This document shows positions 7,193-15,238 of a stretch of 54,034 bases of DNA, one piece after another (positions within the stretch are counted from its first letter, which is position 1; each line of letters opens with the position of its first letter). The stretch is taken from assembly GCA_009838735.1 (NCBI GenBank), contig VXQZ01000009.1:1-54034 (forward strand). The letters run 5' to 3'. The notes beneath the pieces were generated by a model, which was not told the DNA's origin, did not search any database, and saw only the letters and a program-made list of their open reading frames with translations. The position numbers were made by a program, and so were the translations under genes. The DNA comes from Chloroflexota bacterium. GTDB taxonomy: Bacteria; Chloroflexota; Dehalococcoidia; Bin125.

Positions 7193-8245
7193 CTAGCGGG
7201 CGGCGCGGGCCGCCTGGCCGAGCAGGTCGAGAAACAACGCGCGTCCGTCACGCTGCGCGCCCAGTTCGGCCACGTCGGCCACACCCTCAGGCAACATCAC
7301 CGTCGCGGACCGATGGCTTCCGAGCAGGTTGCGAAGTTCGTTCGCCGCCGCGCCCCCTGCCTCGTCGGCGTCGAAGGCGAGGAAGACGCGAGGCTGTCCC
7401 TGTAGAGCGGAAGCCAGCTTGTCCATGCCCTGCGTGCCGAGCGCGCCGCAGGCGGGCAGGCCCCAGGCCGTGAGCAGCAGCCAGTCGAACAGCCCTTCGG
7501 CGAGGACGATCCAGGGCGCTGGCGCGGGCAGCTGCTTGAGGCCGAGCACGGGCTTGGAGCCAGGCAATGCCTGGAATCTCGGCGTCAGCTCGGGCCAGAT
7601 CGCGCGCCCGGCGAGCCAATGGGCGGCGCCCGCGACCAGGTCCGGTACGACAATCATCCCGCGGAACCGCTCGCGACCGTCGCGCACGAGGCCGCTGCGC
7701 AGAATCCGCGCATCGTCGAATCCAGCCTGCCTGAGCCACTCGCGCAGCCCGCGACCGCTGGCGTAGCCCAGCCCCAGGCGTCTCGCGGCTTCGGGACCGA
7801 TCCCACGACCAGCGAGATAGGAGGGGGCGGCCCGGCTGAGCTCAAGCTGGCGCCGGTAACAGCGCAACGCCGCCGTCAGCAGGGCTGGATCGCGAACCGG
7901 CGCAGGTGCAAGCGGGGACGCGCCTGCCGGCTGTGGCCGTAGGTCCGGCGTCGCCGGTGCCTCGGGCGATGCCTCCAGCCGGCGGATCGCCTCAGGCAGG
8001 CCGACCCCGTCTGCGCGTTGGATGAAGTCCAGCACGTCACCGCCCAGGCCGCAGCCGAAGCAGTACCAGCGCCGGGTATTGGCGTAGACCGTAAAGCTGC
8101 CTTGCGTTTCTTCGTGAAAGGGGCAGATGCCCTGGCGGACCCGCCCACGCCCGCGCAGCTCAACGCCCGCCGCCTCGACCACGCGGGCCAGCGGGTAGCG
8201 CTGTTTGAGCGCGGCGATGTCGACCTTGGCGAGTAGGGCGCTCAC
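7193..8245 (-). CDS. DnaG-type primase (CHC2 zinc finger plus TOPRIM)
   Basis: A 350-residue protein predicted to synthesise RNA primers for element replication or second-strand synthesis. The zinc finger is CPFH at residues 41-44 with CFGC at 62-65. A middle region (YLAGRGIGPEAARRLGLGYA) matches the DnaG catalytic-core N-part. The TOPRIM domain shows VLAEGLFDWLL and later FLAFDADEAGG. At 350 residues it is shorter than chromosomal DnaG (~600) and lacks the helicase-binding C-terminal domain, as is usual for mobile-element primases. It starts at GTG, overlapping the upstream stop (GTGA). Confidence 0.92.
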   Translation of the reverse strand: MSALLAKVDIAALKQRYPLARVVEAAGVELRGRGRVRQGICPFHEETQGSFTVYANTRRWYCFGCGLGGDVLDFIQRADGVGLPEAIRRLEASPEAPATPDLRPQPAGASPLAPAPVRDPALLTAALRCYRRQLELSRAAPSYLAGRGIGPEAARRLGLGYASGRGLREWLRQAGFDDARILRSGLVRDGRERFRGMIVVPDLVAGAAHWLAGRAIWPELTPRFQALPGSKPVLGLKQLPAPAPWIVLAEGLFDWLLLTAWGLPACGALGTQGMDKLASALQGQPRVFLAFDADEAGGAAANELRNLLGSHRSATVMLPEGVADVAELGAQRDGRALFLDLLGQAARAAR

Positions 8246-8697
8246 AGCGCACCGCCGTTGGCCAGCGGCCTCAACCCTCTGAGGCTGCGCCGCGAGAGCA
8301 GCTTGCCCGGCTGCCAGCGCATGCCGAGGACAGCGCGGGCCTGGAGCGTCTCGTCATCGCCTTCGCGATAAGGGGTCAAAACGGCGGCACGTCCGACGCC
8401 GGAACAGTAGAGCTCGGCTGGTTCGGCGCGAAAGCGCCGACGGGCGAGTTCGAGGAACTCGACGTAGATCCAGCGGCGCTCGCCATCGGTTGACTCGGTT
8501 AGGTCGAGCTCTGCGAACACTTCCAGCGCCGCGTCGAGCTCGCCGACCTGCCTGAGGCGCCGGGCCTCGTGGATCGCCCGAGCCGGGGAGGTCGATGGGT
8601 GCGCCGGCGGCTCCAGATCGAAGGCGGCGTCGATGATGCGGTCGACCAACTCTTCCAGCGTGGGGCGGGGAGCGGTCATCGTGGTTGTTGCAGCCAT
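8242..8697 (-). CDS. Hypothetical helical protein upstream of primase
   Basis: A 151-residue, mostly helical protein (LEELVDRIIDAAFDL, ARAIHEARRLRQVGELDAALEVFAEL). The central part looks like a single tetratricopeptide-type helical pair. The ATG at 8695-8697 is preceded by a strong AAAGGAG. Its stop overlaps the primase GTG start, so the two are probably made together. No catalytic motif is visible. A primase partner is possible but is only inferred from the coupling. Confidence 0.65.
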   Translation of the reverse strand: MAATTTMTAPRPTLEELVDRIIDAAFDLEPPAHPSTSPARAIHEARRLRQVGELDAALEVFAELDLTESTDGERRWIYVEFLELARRRFRAEPAELYCSGVGRAAVLTPYREGDDETLQARAVLGMRWQPGKLLSRRSLRGLRPLANGGAL

Positions 8698-8753
8698 GGT
8701 GTGTCTCCTTTCATTGAGGACGTGCGACTGCGGGTTGCCATTGGGCAACGAAG

Positions 8754-8779
8754 AAGGGCCGCCCGGTGAGGCGGCCCTT
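8754..8779 (-). terminator. Intercistronic GC hairpin
   Basis: Perfect AAGGGCCGCC / GGCGGCCCTT stem (10 pairs, 6-base loop), 28 bases past the stop of the 8808-9350 gene and upstream of the AAAGGAG site of the next gene. The stem ends in only two T on the minus strand. Confidence 0.5.
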
Positions 8780-8807
8780 GCGGCTGGGGCGGTTCGGGTG
8801 GACAGGG

Positions 8808-9350
8808 TCAGCGTCTACGTTCTCCCTTCACGGCCGCGCGCAGACGTTCGAGCATGAACCGTCGGCAGAGCCAGCCGGCCCAGCCGAGGCCGAAGACGTT
8901 CAGCGCGGCGACCTGGAGGTCGTGGCCGGCGACTAGCGGCGCGGCCAGCAGGACGATGGCGAACGGCGCCGCAATGACCCGCCAGTCGAGTCCTCGTGCC
9001 GTGTTTGCGGTGATTGCCGCAGGTCCGGCCGGCGCTGCGGCTGAAGCATCGGAGCTGTAGGCGGACCAGACCGCCTCGCCAGTTGCGGTTTCCAGGCTGC
9101 GGATGATTCGCTCCCTGGAGCAGCCGGCCGAGCGGCAGCGGACATCGATGCCGTCGCCGTCCGGCCGCTGGCGGAACATCAGCAGGTCCTGCCCGGACTC
9201 ATGGCAAACCGCCTCCGTCCAGAACCAGCCGCGCTCAAAACGCACCCGCCGCTGGGCTGCGACGAGCTCGGCGATCCGCGCGGCCGATGGTCCGACGTAG
9301 CGGCCTCTGGTTGTGGTCTGTGTACGTGTCTCATGGTTGACAGGGTTCAA
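8808..9350 (-). CDS. Zinc-finger and two-transmembrane protein
   Basis: A 180-residue protein. Residues ~45-90 (CHESGQDLLMFRQRPDGDGI, then VRCRSAGCSRERIIRSLE) resemble the zinc-ribbon seen before phage and plasmid primase domains, where cysteines sit in a C-x(n)-C-x-x-x-GC array followed by a helix. After a low-complexity Ala/Pro linker, two hydrophobic segments (VIAAPFAIVLLAAPLVAG and LQVAALNVFGLGWAGWL) predict membrane anchoring. No ATG fits; a TTG with a well-placed GGAAGGGAG is the best start. It is the first gene of the minus operon. Function unknown; a membrane-tethered nucleic-acid binder is a guess. Confidence 0.6.
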   Translation of the reverse strand: MNPVNHETRTQTTTRGRYVGPSAARIAELVAAQRRVRFERGWFWTEAVCHESGQDLLMFRQRPDGDGIDVRCRSAGCSRERIIRSLETATGEAVWSAYSSDASAAAPAGPAAITANTARGLDWRVIAAPFAIVLLAAPLVAGHDLQVAALNVFGLGWAGWLCRRFMLERLRAAVKGERRR

Positions 9351-10029
9351 CTGGAACTCCCTTCCTGTTCTCGTTTGCGTCTGGATTTCGCTGACCTGTG
9401 TGCTGGCGACCTGCGCCGGCTTCCCGGACGCAGGTCATCGCGGTTGGTGGTCGATGCTGGATGATGGACGCACTCCGCCCGCGGTTGGATGCCGGGACCG
9501 GCGGAAATCGGAGTGCGATGAAGAGGGTGGCGGTTCGGCCGAGGCTCGACGGAGCGCGAGCGCGCTCAAGGCGTCATGCTCGGGCCTTCGAAGCGGATAC
9601 GAAGCAACCAGACTGCGCCATCCGCAATCTGGTCAGGTGTCAACGCTGCGGCCGGCAGCCGATTCGGCCTCCGCCCGGGTGATTTCCGCATCTTGAAGCG
9701 GCGGCAGGGAGAGCGGACCTCATCCCTCACGTGCTTCGCGCCGCGGATAGCGCGTTCGTCCCTCAGTGAGTCCGGACTCGGGGAGAGCAGACCTCGTCCC
9801 AATCTGCCGGTCTCGGGTCTGGGATCAACCCTCCAGCGTTTCAAGGCGGGAAATGCTGGCAAAGCCTGTCAAGCACTTTCATTTGTACCCCGATTCGGCG
9901 GACTTGTACATAACGCAGGTTGTGTCTTCCGAAAACTCACATCAGCCGCCAGGCGTGTGGACAGTGTCGATCTCGGTGAGAAGTCGGCGGGGCTTCGGCC
10001 TACAATCCACTCTTGCGGGCGGAGGCGCG
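9351..10029 (+). other. 679-base intergenic region with divergent promoters
   Basis: No convincing gene; the open frames here have arginine/serine-rich shadow composition. It must hold the promoter of the minus operon (starting at 9350) and of the plus-strand gene at 10030. Two similar ~22-base segments, around 9706-9727 and 9780-9801 (both with GGGAGAGC, then GACCTC and TCCC), form an imperfect direct repeat 74 bases apart. Nothing else stands out. Confidence 0.4.
10001..10006 (+). promoter_or_regulatory. Possible -10 box for the 10030 gene
   Basis: TACAAT, five of six matches to the sigma-70 -10 consensus, 24 bases before the ATG. No good -35 box is seen 16-18 bases upstream, so the call is weak. 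Confidence 0.25.
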
Positions 10030-10287
10030 ATGACGGTCACAGCGTCCCAGATCGAAGCGGCCCTGGCGCAGGCCGAACCCGAGGCCGAGTATCAACTGAA
10101 CGGTCTGGCGCTGCTGGCCGAGCGGGCCAACGGCGAACTAGACGCCTGGGGACACGAGGGACACGACGTCATCCTGGAGCGCGTCATCCCCTTCTACGGG
10201 GACCGGCGCAACCTGCGCTGGTCCTTCTGGTGCGAGACCTGCAACGTCTCGCAACTGGCGCTGCTCTCACGGCCAGAAGTGGACTGA
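10030..10287 (+). CDS. Small hypothetical protein
   Basis: An 85-residue protein starting MTVTASQIEAALAQ, with GGAGG six bases before the ATG. It ends in a Trp/Cys-containing stretch (LRWSFWCETCNVSQLALL) with one CxxC. The middle (WGHEGHDVILERVIPF) has His and Asp residues that could bind metal with it. The open frame extends upstream to 9766, but the ribosome site decides for 10030. Its orientation opposes the replication operon, suggesting cargo. No family recognised. Confidence 0.55.
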   Translation: MTVTASQIEAALAQAEPEAEYQLNGLALLAERANGELDAWGHEGHDVILERVIPFYGDRRNLRWSFWCETCNVSQLALLSRPEVD

Positions 10288-10405
10288 GGCCGCTCAACGG
10301 TTGGCGAGAATGAGCGGCGATAACCGCTTACACGGCCTCTGCCATGCGGCCGCCGCGCCGGGCGTCGATAGCCTCGACGCCCAAGTGCCCCCCGAAGGAA
10401 TGCGC

Positions 10406-11071
10406 ATGACTGAAGCCCGTCAGGATAAGTTCGGGAACCTTGATCGCCTCGTTGAGGCTCTCTCGACCCTGGCGGCTGAAGCGACTTGGCCTGAAGGGGA
10501 GCACAGCGAGTTTCTCGGCTTCCTGGCCAACGATCTGGTGGAGTTCGCCGCGGCGATTCAGAGTGAAGCGCGCGCTGAACGATGGACGACGGCACTCTCT
10601 CTCGGTCGTTCGTTGCACGAGCGACAGCTGTATCTGCTCGCAGCGGCCATCGACCCGGGCTTCTGGAACGCCTACCGGGTGCGAATGCAGACGCGTATCG
10701 ACCGCGACTACCGAGGCAGCTCCCGCTTGTTGAGTGAGGTTGCGCGCGGGGTCATCAATCGTTGGGAGAGCCAACACCCCGGTGGTCAGCGGTTGCTCGA
10801 GTTGAGTCTGAGGGTGCATGCCACGTCGAGCGAACTCCTGCACCACTCCATCGGCGTCTCATGGCTCGTATCCCAGGACGACCAGCACCGCAATCTCTCC
10901 CTGGCCAATGTCGAGACGACGGTGCGCGGCGCCTGCGCCGTGTTTCTGCTCGCCATGAAGATCACCGGGCACGCTGACCAGGACCTCTATCGTCGCGTTT
11001 GGGCTCTCGTCGACCCGCCGGGCGAAGCCCAATCTCCGAGTGAAGAACCGGAAGGTGATGAGTCTCGCTAG
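10406..11071 (+). CDS. Helical cargo protein, possibly DUF5677-like
   Basis: A 221-residue, all-helical protein. A GAAGGA site favours the ATG at 10406 (MTEARQDKFG) over in-frame ATGs at 10301 and 10400. The segment LGRSLHERQLYLLAAAIDPGFW resembles the R-S-x-x-E helix of DUF5677-type proteins often encoded in defence and mobile-element cargo. A second conserved-looking region is HATSSELLHHSIGVSWLV. There is no membrane segment. It converges with the DUF6602-like gene at 11136, 64 bases apart. The family assignment is tentative and the function unknown. Confidence 0.55.
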   Translation: MTEARQDKFGNLDRLVEALSTLAAEATWPEGEHSEFLGFLANDLVEFAAAIQSEARAERWTTALSLGRSLHERQLYLLAAAIDPGFWNAYRVRMQTRIDRDYRGSSRLLSEVARGVINRWESQHPGGQRLLELSLRVHATSSELLHHSIGVSWLVSQDDQHRNLSLANVETTVRGACAVFLLAMKITGHADQDLYRRVWALVDPPGEAQSPSEEPEGDESR

Positions 11072-11135
11072 CCCGAACCCTTGCCGCATCCCCCAGCGCG
11101 AGCTCGCTGGCCGTGTGTTCCGCCACCCGCACTAG

Positions 11136-12056
11136 CTACTGATTGAAGGCGGCATCGGGATACTGGCCGACAGCCCTCGGCGGGGGAGGGGTTCCGTAGA
11201 TGTTGGCGATTCCCGTCAGGCCCAAGACCGAGCGGCTCAGATGTGCGAGGAGCTCGACGACGAAGCGGTAAAACGAGTTGCGAGGCTCTTCCTGGTTGAT
11301 CTGGAGAATGAGTGGGGTCTGCCGGTCCCACATGTAGGTGGCGCTGTAAGGTTCTCCGCTCTCCACCGAGTACCACGCTGTTCCGGTGCCCAGCACGCAG
11401 AGCATCTTGACCATGTGGTCGCGACTGAGTTTGGCGTTGATCGCGCCGAAGCGCCGCGCCAGATCTTCGAACGCCAGCCCGTCCCGCAGTTGGGTCGCAA
11501 ACACGGTGGTGTGCAGCGGGTTGAGCAGCTTCCCGGCTTGGTCCAGGGATTCCAGGTGCTGATTCTCGGTGATGTGGCCGTAGGGACTGATCGGACGCTC
11601 TAACCGTGATGCACGCACGAGTTGCTCCATGGCCTCGTCGAGCCGGCTGAAGTCGAGGGTTCGCTTGACTTCGGCGACCGCGTAAACCGACTCGGCGGAT
11701 ACATGAATGCGCCGCGATTCAGCGGTGGCTCTGGGCTTGATCACGGGCGCCCAGGCCTCGTTTCGGATCACGATGTCCTGTTCGCCCGCGGTCGCGCCGC
11801 GCCGATCGCTGATCACGGCTAGCGAGATCGCGTATCGGCTGGGCAGCAGGACGCGCATTTCGTCCCGCACGATGTCTTCGACGCTCAGTCCGGCGTCGAA
11901 GCTGTGCCGATTGAACCGAGTCTCGGCGTCGGAGCGAGCGACGATCCGAGCCTGTGCGATCTGGCAACTGACCATCAACGCGTTGCGAAGCGTCTCCGCC
12001 TGATCCAGCTGGGGAGACCATGAGTCCGCGTCCGGCAAGCCGTCGTTCCAATGCAT
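11136..12056 (-). CDS. DUF6602-like putative nuclease
   Basis: A 306-residue protein whose central region, GEQDIVIRNEAWAPV then VYAVAEVKRTLD, has the Asp...E-V-K arrangement of a PD-(D/E)XK-like core, as in DUF6602 proteins found in restriction and defence islands. An N-terminal helix-rich part precedes it (QIAQARIVARSDAETRFNRH), and a C-terminal helical part ends in a proline-rich tail. AAGGG a few bases upstream of the ATG at 12056 supports this start over the ATG at 12125. It follows the HTH coiled-coil gene and could be co-transcribed with it. A defence role is inferred from family context only. Confidence 0.6.
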   Translation of the reverse strand: MHWNDGLPDADSWSPQLDQAETLRNALMVSCQIAQARIVARSDAETRFNRHSFDAGLSVEDIVRDEMRVLLPSRYAISLAVISDRRGATAGEQDIVIRNEAWAPVIKPRATAESRRIHVSAESVYAVAEVKRTLDFSRLDEAMEQLVRASRLERPISPYGHITENQHLESLDQAGKLLNPLHTTVFATQLRDGLAFEDLARRFGAINAKLSRDHMVKMLCVLGTGTAWYSVESGEPYSATYMWDRQTPLILQINQEEPRNSFYRFVVELLAHLSRSVLGLTGIANIYGTPPPPRAVGQYPDAAFNQ

Positions 12057-12137
12057 CGCCCTTGGCCCCCTTCGATGCCCCTTCGACTGGACCCAGCCTG
12101 ACGATATCCCGGCGTGCGCCATCATGGGCCATCATGG

Positions 12138-12905
12138 TCAGCGACGCCCGCCGGTCAGCGCTCGCACCATCAGGCTTCGCCACCGAGCGCGACGAAGTCG
12201 TCGCCCCGCCGCCGCCAACCGCCGCCGCCTCTGCTGCAGTTCTCTCTCGCGCAGGTCCCAGCGCCAGGGCAGCTTGCCGGGCGGCAAAGTGAGGCCGTGT
12301 TCGCCGATCAGCGCCAGTTCCAGTGCCAGCATCCTTACCTCGGCCTCGAGCCCTTCGACCGCAGGCCAAGCCCGCTCGAAGCGCGCTTGCTGCTCGCGCC
12401 ATTCCGCGACCAGGGGCAACACCTGTCCCAGTACCTGCTCGTCGTCAGGGAGGGGCTCAGCCGTGACCAGCTCGGGGTAGCTGCGGTGCAGGGAGGCCCC
12501 GACCGAAGCGCCGAGTGGTCCCGATGCACCCGCCTGCGACCAGCCCAGCGTCTCTACTCGCTCGCGCAGCCCCGCCAGTTCCTCCCCGAGCCCGCTCAGG
12601 ACCCCGGCCAGTTGTTGTTCCACATCCTGTAGGCGCTGCTCCAAGGCGCCAAGCCGCCGTTCCAGCTGGTCGCTGCCCGCCGCCTCGCGTGCCGCAGCGG
12701 CCTGCTCCTGCTCCAGCGCGTCGCGCAGCCGGGGCGTCAGCCGACCTGCATCCAATGCGCGCCAGATTGTCTTGCGGTCGACGCCCAGGCGATCGGCCGC
12801 CTTGCCCCGCCCCTGTTCCTCTGCCAGGGCGCGGAGCAATACGAGGAGCGGGGCGTCCTCGTCTTTCACATCCCCGCTCTGTGCGTCGTTGCTCGTGGTA
12901 TCCAC
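12138..12905 (-). CDS. HTH and coiled-coil DNA-binding protein
   Basis: A 255-residue protein. Residues ~28-60 (EEQGRGKAADRLGVDRKTIW, then RALDAGRLTPRLRDAL) form a helix-turn-helix. A long coiled coil follows (DQLERRLGALEQRLQDVEQQLAG, then LGEELAGLRERVE), and the C-terminus is Arg-rich (QQRRRRLAAAGRRLRRARWR), which would bind nucleic acid. It is divergent from the conjugation operon across a region with repeated CTGCCCCA octamers, so it may regulate transfer or act as a partition/origin-binding protein. Neither role can be proven from sequence. Confidence 0.7.
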   Translation of the reverse strand: MDTTSNDAQSGDVKDEDAPLLVLLRALAEEQGRGKAADRLGVDRKTIWRALDAGRLTPRLRDALEQEQAAAAREAAGSDQLERRLGALEQRLQDVEQQLAGVLSGLGEELAGLRERVETLGWSQAGASGPLGASVGASLHRSYPELVTAEPLPDDEQVLGQVLPLVAEWREQQARFERAWPAVEGLEAEVRMLALELALIGEHGLTLPPGKLPWRWDLRERELQQRRRRLAAAGRRLRRARWRSLMVRALTGGRR

Positions 12906-13510
12906 ATCCGACTCCTTCCAACGCTCGGCGCAATCGGATTTTCATTCCCCGGAATCGCTACCGGGGAGGCGGGGTGGAGGTCCCAGCGGGCCAGCAGCAG
13001 CGCTCGCGTCCGTAGCAACCGAAGCGCTCGGCGTGTCGGGGAGGGACCCCGCCCGAACCGGACACCGCCCATCCCCGCCAGTCGCCGGCCACTGACCCTG
13101 ACCCCCAGCCGGACCGGCCTTCGTGTTGCCCATTTGACAGACGCGAGGGCGGAGTGCGCAGGGGAAGGTCCTGTAGGGGGTCGCCCCACCCCTCCCCGCG
13201 TGTTCCAACTGCCCCAAAACAGGCCATTTCTGCCCCATCTTTCAAGAACCAGCCCTTCACCCCGCGGTGGGCGGCTTCCTCCTCTCTGGGGCAGCGTTCG
13301 TTCAGTCCTGGACTGAAGATCGCGCCTGATTGTCCCACTGCCCCACAGTCGGGATTCCTGTACACGCCCATGACATCACGGACCGGGGTCAAGCGAACAG
13401 GACGCTTAAGGGCTGTCACGGATGACATGACACCCGCGCCCTGTTGAAGGCCTCAGGTCTTGCGCAGACTCGGAGGCGACAACCACAGACGCACGAACGG
13501 CGGAACTGCG
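12906..13510 (+). promoter_or_regulatory. Divergent control region between HTH gene and transfer operon
   Basis: 605 bases without a convincing gene. It holds a TCCCCGG / CCGGGGA hairpin at 12946-12967 just before the HTH gene. Three direct copies of CTGCCCCA lie at 13209-13216, 13230-13237 (21 bases apart) and 13338-13345, with one inverted copy at 13287-13294. A TGTCA-CGGA-TGACA palindrome sits at 13414-13427. This is the natural place for the transfer-operon promoter, operators, and possibly oriT or an origin. Confidence 0.5.
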
Positions 13511-14128
13511 ATGAGACTTCAGACGATTCGGCGACTTAGCAGTCGCGCTGGCCTCGCGCTGGCGGTGTGCGCCGCCCTGGGGGCCGCAGCGGTATTGACC
13601 GCCTGGCTGGAGACCCACGCCCAAACGCCGCCGTCGGGCGCAGCGCTGGAGTGGGCAAACGAGGACGAGGACTGGATCGAGCGCAAGAAGCACGGTGAGT
13701 TCCGCGCCCGCCCGATCTTCAGCCAGCAGTTGACGACGCTCTACTACGGCATCCGCGACTCGGACACGGGCGAGTGGTTGACCGCCATGTACCGCGTCTC
13801 GGGCGGCGAGACGGAGCGCGACGAGGGCTGGGAGTACGAGTTCGACTACCCCGATCTGGACGAACACGTGCCGCTCGATCCCGACAAGACCTACCTCATG
13901 GTCATGCTCGCCTCAGCGGCGCGGCAGCCGACCCCGACCACGTTCTACGCCGTCATTCCCTTGCACCAGCCCGGCGGGCTCCTGGGCAGCCTCTTGCGCG
14001 CGCTCGACCCGGACGGCTGGGCCAAGGCTGCAGCGCGTTGGCTGATCGAGGGCGTACATGGCGCGCTCTGCGGTGTCCTGACCGAGCTCACCTCAGACGA
14101 GCCGGCCAGCTGCCGGGATGAGGAGTAG
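13511..14128 (+). CDS. Exported protein of the transfer operon
   Basis: A 205-residue protein with an N-terminal signal peptide or anchor (RAGLALAVCAALGAAAVLTAWL), then a soluble domain beginning with acidic residues (EWANEDEDWIERKKHGEF). The C-terminal part, GGLLGSLLRALDPDGWAKAA, looks amphipathic. It starts the conjugation operon and ends 5 bases before the VirB6-like ATG. The ATG at 13511 was preferred to 13460 because it places the signal peptide at the N-terminus. No family recognised; a surface or channel component is inferred from position. Confidence 0.65.
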   Translation: MRLQTIRRLSSRAGLALAVCAALGAAAVLTAWLETHAQTPPSGAALEWANEDEDWIERKKHGEFRARPIFSQQLTTLYYGIRDSDTGEWLTAMYRVSGGETERDEGWEYEFDYPDLDEHVPLDPDKTYLMVMLASAARQPTPTTFYAVIPLHQPGGLLGSLLRALDPDGWAKAAARWLIEGVHGALCGVLTELTSDEPASCRDEE

Positions 14129-14132
14129 CCGG

Positions 14133-15107
14133 ATGTCGGACATCATCACCGGCACGCCCGCCGACCTGACCTACGGCCACTGGCTGGTCCAGGAGGCCTG
14201 GCTGGCCGTCTGGATCGTGACGTCAGCTGCACTCGCGTTCGTCATCGGCTGGATCGGCCTCGCCCTGATCACGCAGGAACCGCTGGGTGCGCGCCAGGCC
14301 GGCTGGCGGGAGCTGATCCCGCGGCTGATCCTGGGCGTCGTAGCGGCGGCGGCGTCGCTCTGGTGGTGCGCGCTCGTGATCGATGTCGCGCACACGGTCT
14401 CCGGGTTCATCGCGGCAGCGCTGGACGTGACGCCCTCCGATCTGCTGCGTGCTCCCGTGCAAACACTGCTCACGGCGGTCGAGTCGGGCTCCGTCGGGCT
14501 CGCCCTGCTGCTGGCCCTGATCTACCTGATCTACGGGTTCTTCTGCCTCTATCTCCTGCTGCAGATGGTGCTCCGCCTCGCCCTGATCGACATCCTGCTG
14601 GCGCTCGCGCCGGCGGCCATGGGCCTCTGGATTTTGCCGCACTCGTCCGGCTGGAGCCGGCACTGGCTGCGGCTGTTCATGACCACCGTCTTCCAGCAGG
14701 CGGTCCAGCTGATCGCGCTCGCGCTGGGCATCGGCTTCCTGTCGGAGCTGGCCCCGATCGGCCTGTTCGAGCCGGCCCGCGACCTGATCTGGAAGCTGCT
14801 CATGTCGGTCGCCTTCATCTACCTGGCCACCCGGGTGCCCTCAATGTTGGGCAACGCGAGTCCGTTCGACGCCTGGCTGCAGACGCTCTACTTCGGGTTC
14901 TCCCTGCCCGCCACGTTGGTCCGTTCCGTCGCCTCCGTAGCGTCGATCGGCGCTGCCGGCAGCGGCGCCGCGCGCCGGGCTGCAGTAAGCCAGGGCGCGG
15001 GATCGGCCTCGGGCGTCGGCGGAGCGACCCGTTCGGCGGCTGAGCTGTCGACGCCGCCCGGGGGCTCTGATCAGTCCGGTCGTGGACCGCGCAGCCGGAC
15101 GGAGTAA
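14133..15107 (+). CDS. VirB6/TrbL-like polytopic membrane protein
   Basis: A 324-residue protein with about seven hydrophobic segments (for example AWLAVWIVTSAALAFVIGWI, LIPRLILGVVAAAASLWW, ALLLALIYLIYGFFCLYLLL, LIDILLALAPAAMGLWIL) and a Gly/Ala/Ser-rich cytoplasmic tail. This matches the TrbL/VirB6 inner-membrane channel component of type IV secretion. GAGGAG precedes the ATG at 14133, and the gene overlaps no neighbour. Position between an exported protein and a pilin-like gene supports the call. Specific family identity within VirB6 cannot be shown by eye. Confidence 0.75.
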   Translation: MSDIITGTPADLTYGHWLVQEAWLAVWIVTSAALAFVIGWIGLALITQEPLGARQAGWRELIPRLILGVVAAAASLWWCALVIDVAHTVSGFIAAALDVTPSDLLRAPVQTLLTAVESGSVGLALLLALIYLIYGFFCLYLLLQMVLRLALIDILLALAPAAMGLWILPHSSGWSRHWLRLFMTTVFQQAVQLIALALGIGFLSELAPIGLFEPARDLIWKLLMSVAFIYLATRVPSMLGNASPFDAWLQTLYFGFSLPATLVRSVASVASIGAAGSGAARRAAVSQGAGSASGVGGATRSAAELSTPPGGSDQSGRGPRSRTE

Positions 15108-15238
15108 CTGCGTCCAGCTTCAGCGCTCAAGGAGGTGCGCGATGTGCTGAACCAACTTCCATCCCGACAGGGACAGCTCTGACCAAACCGCCCTCCCGAT
15201 TCGATTCCGGGGCGGGCTCCAAGAGAGGAACACACCTT

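Noticed and set aside
12942-13428. Minus-strand frames in the divergent region
   Set aside because: Pro/Gly/Arg-rich with no ribosome site or domain; the region is better read as regulatory.
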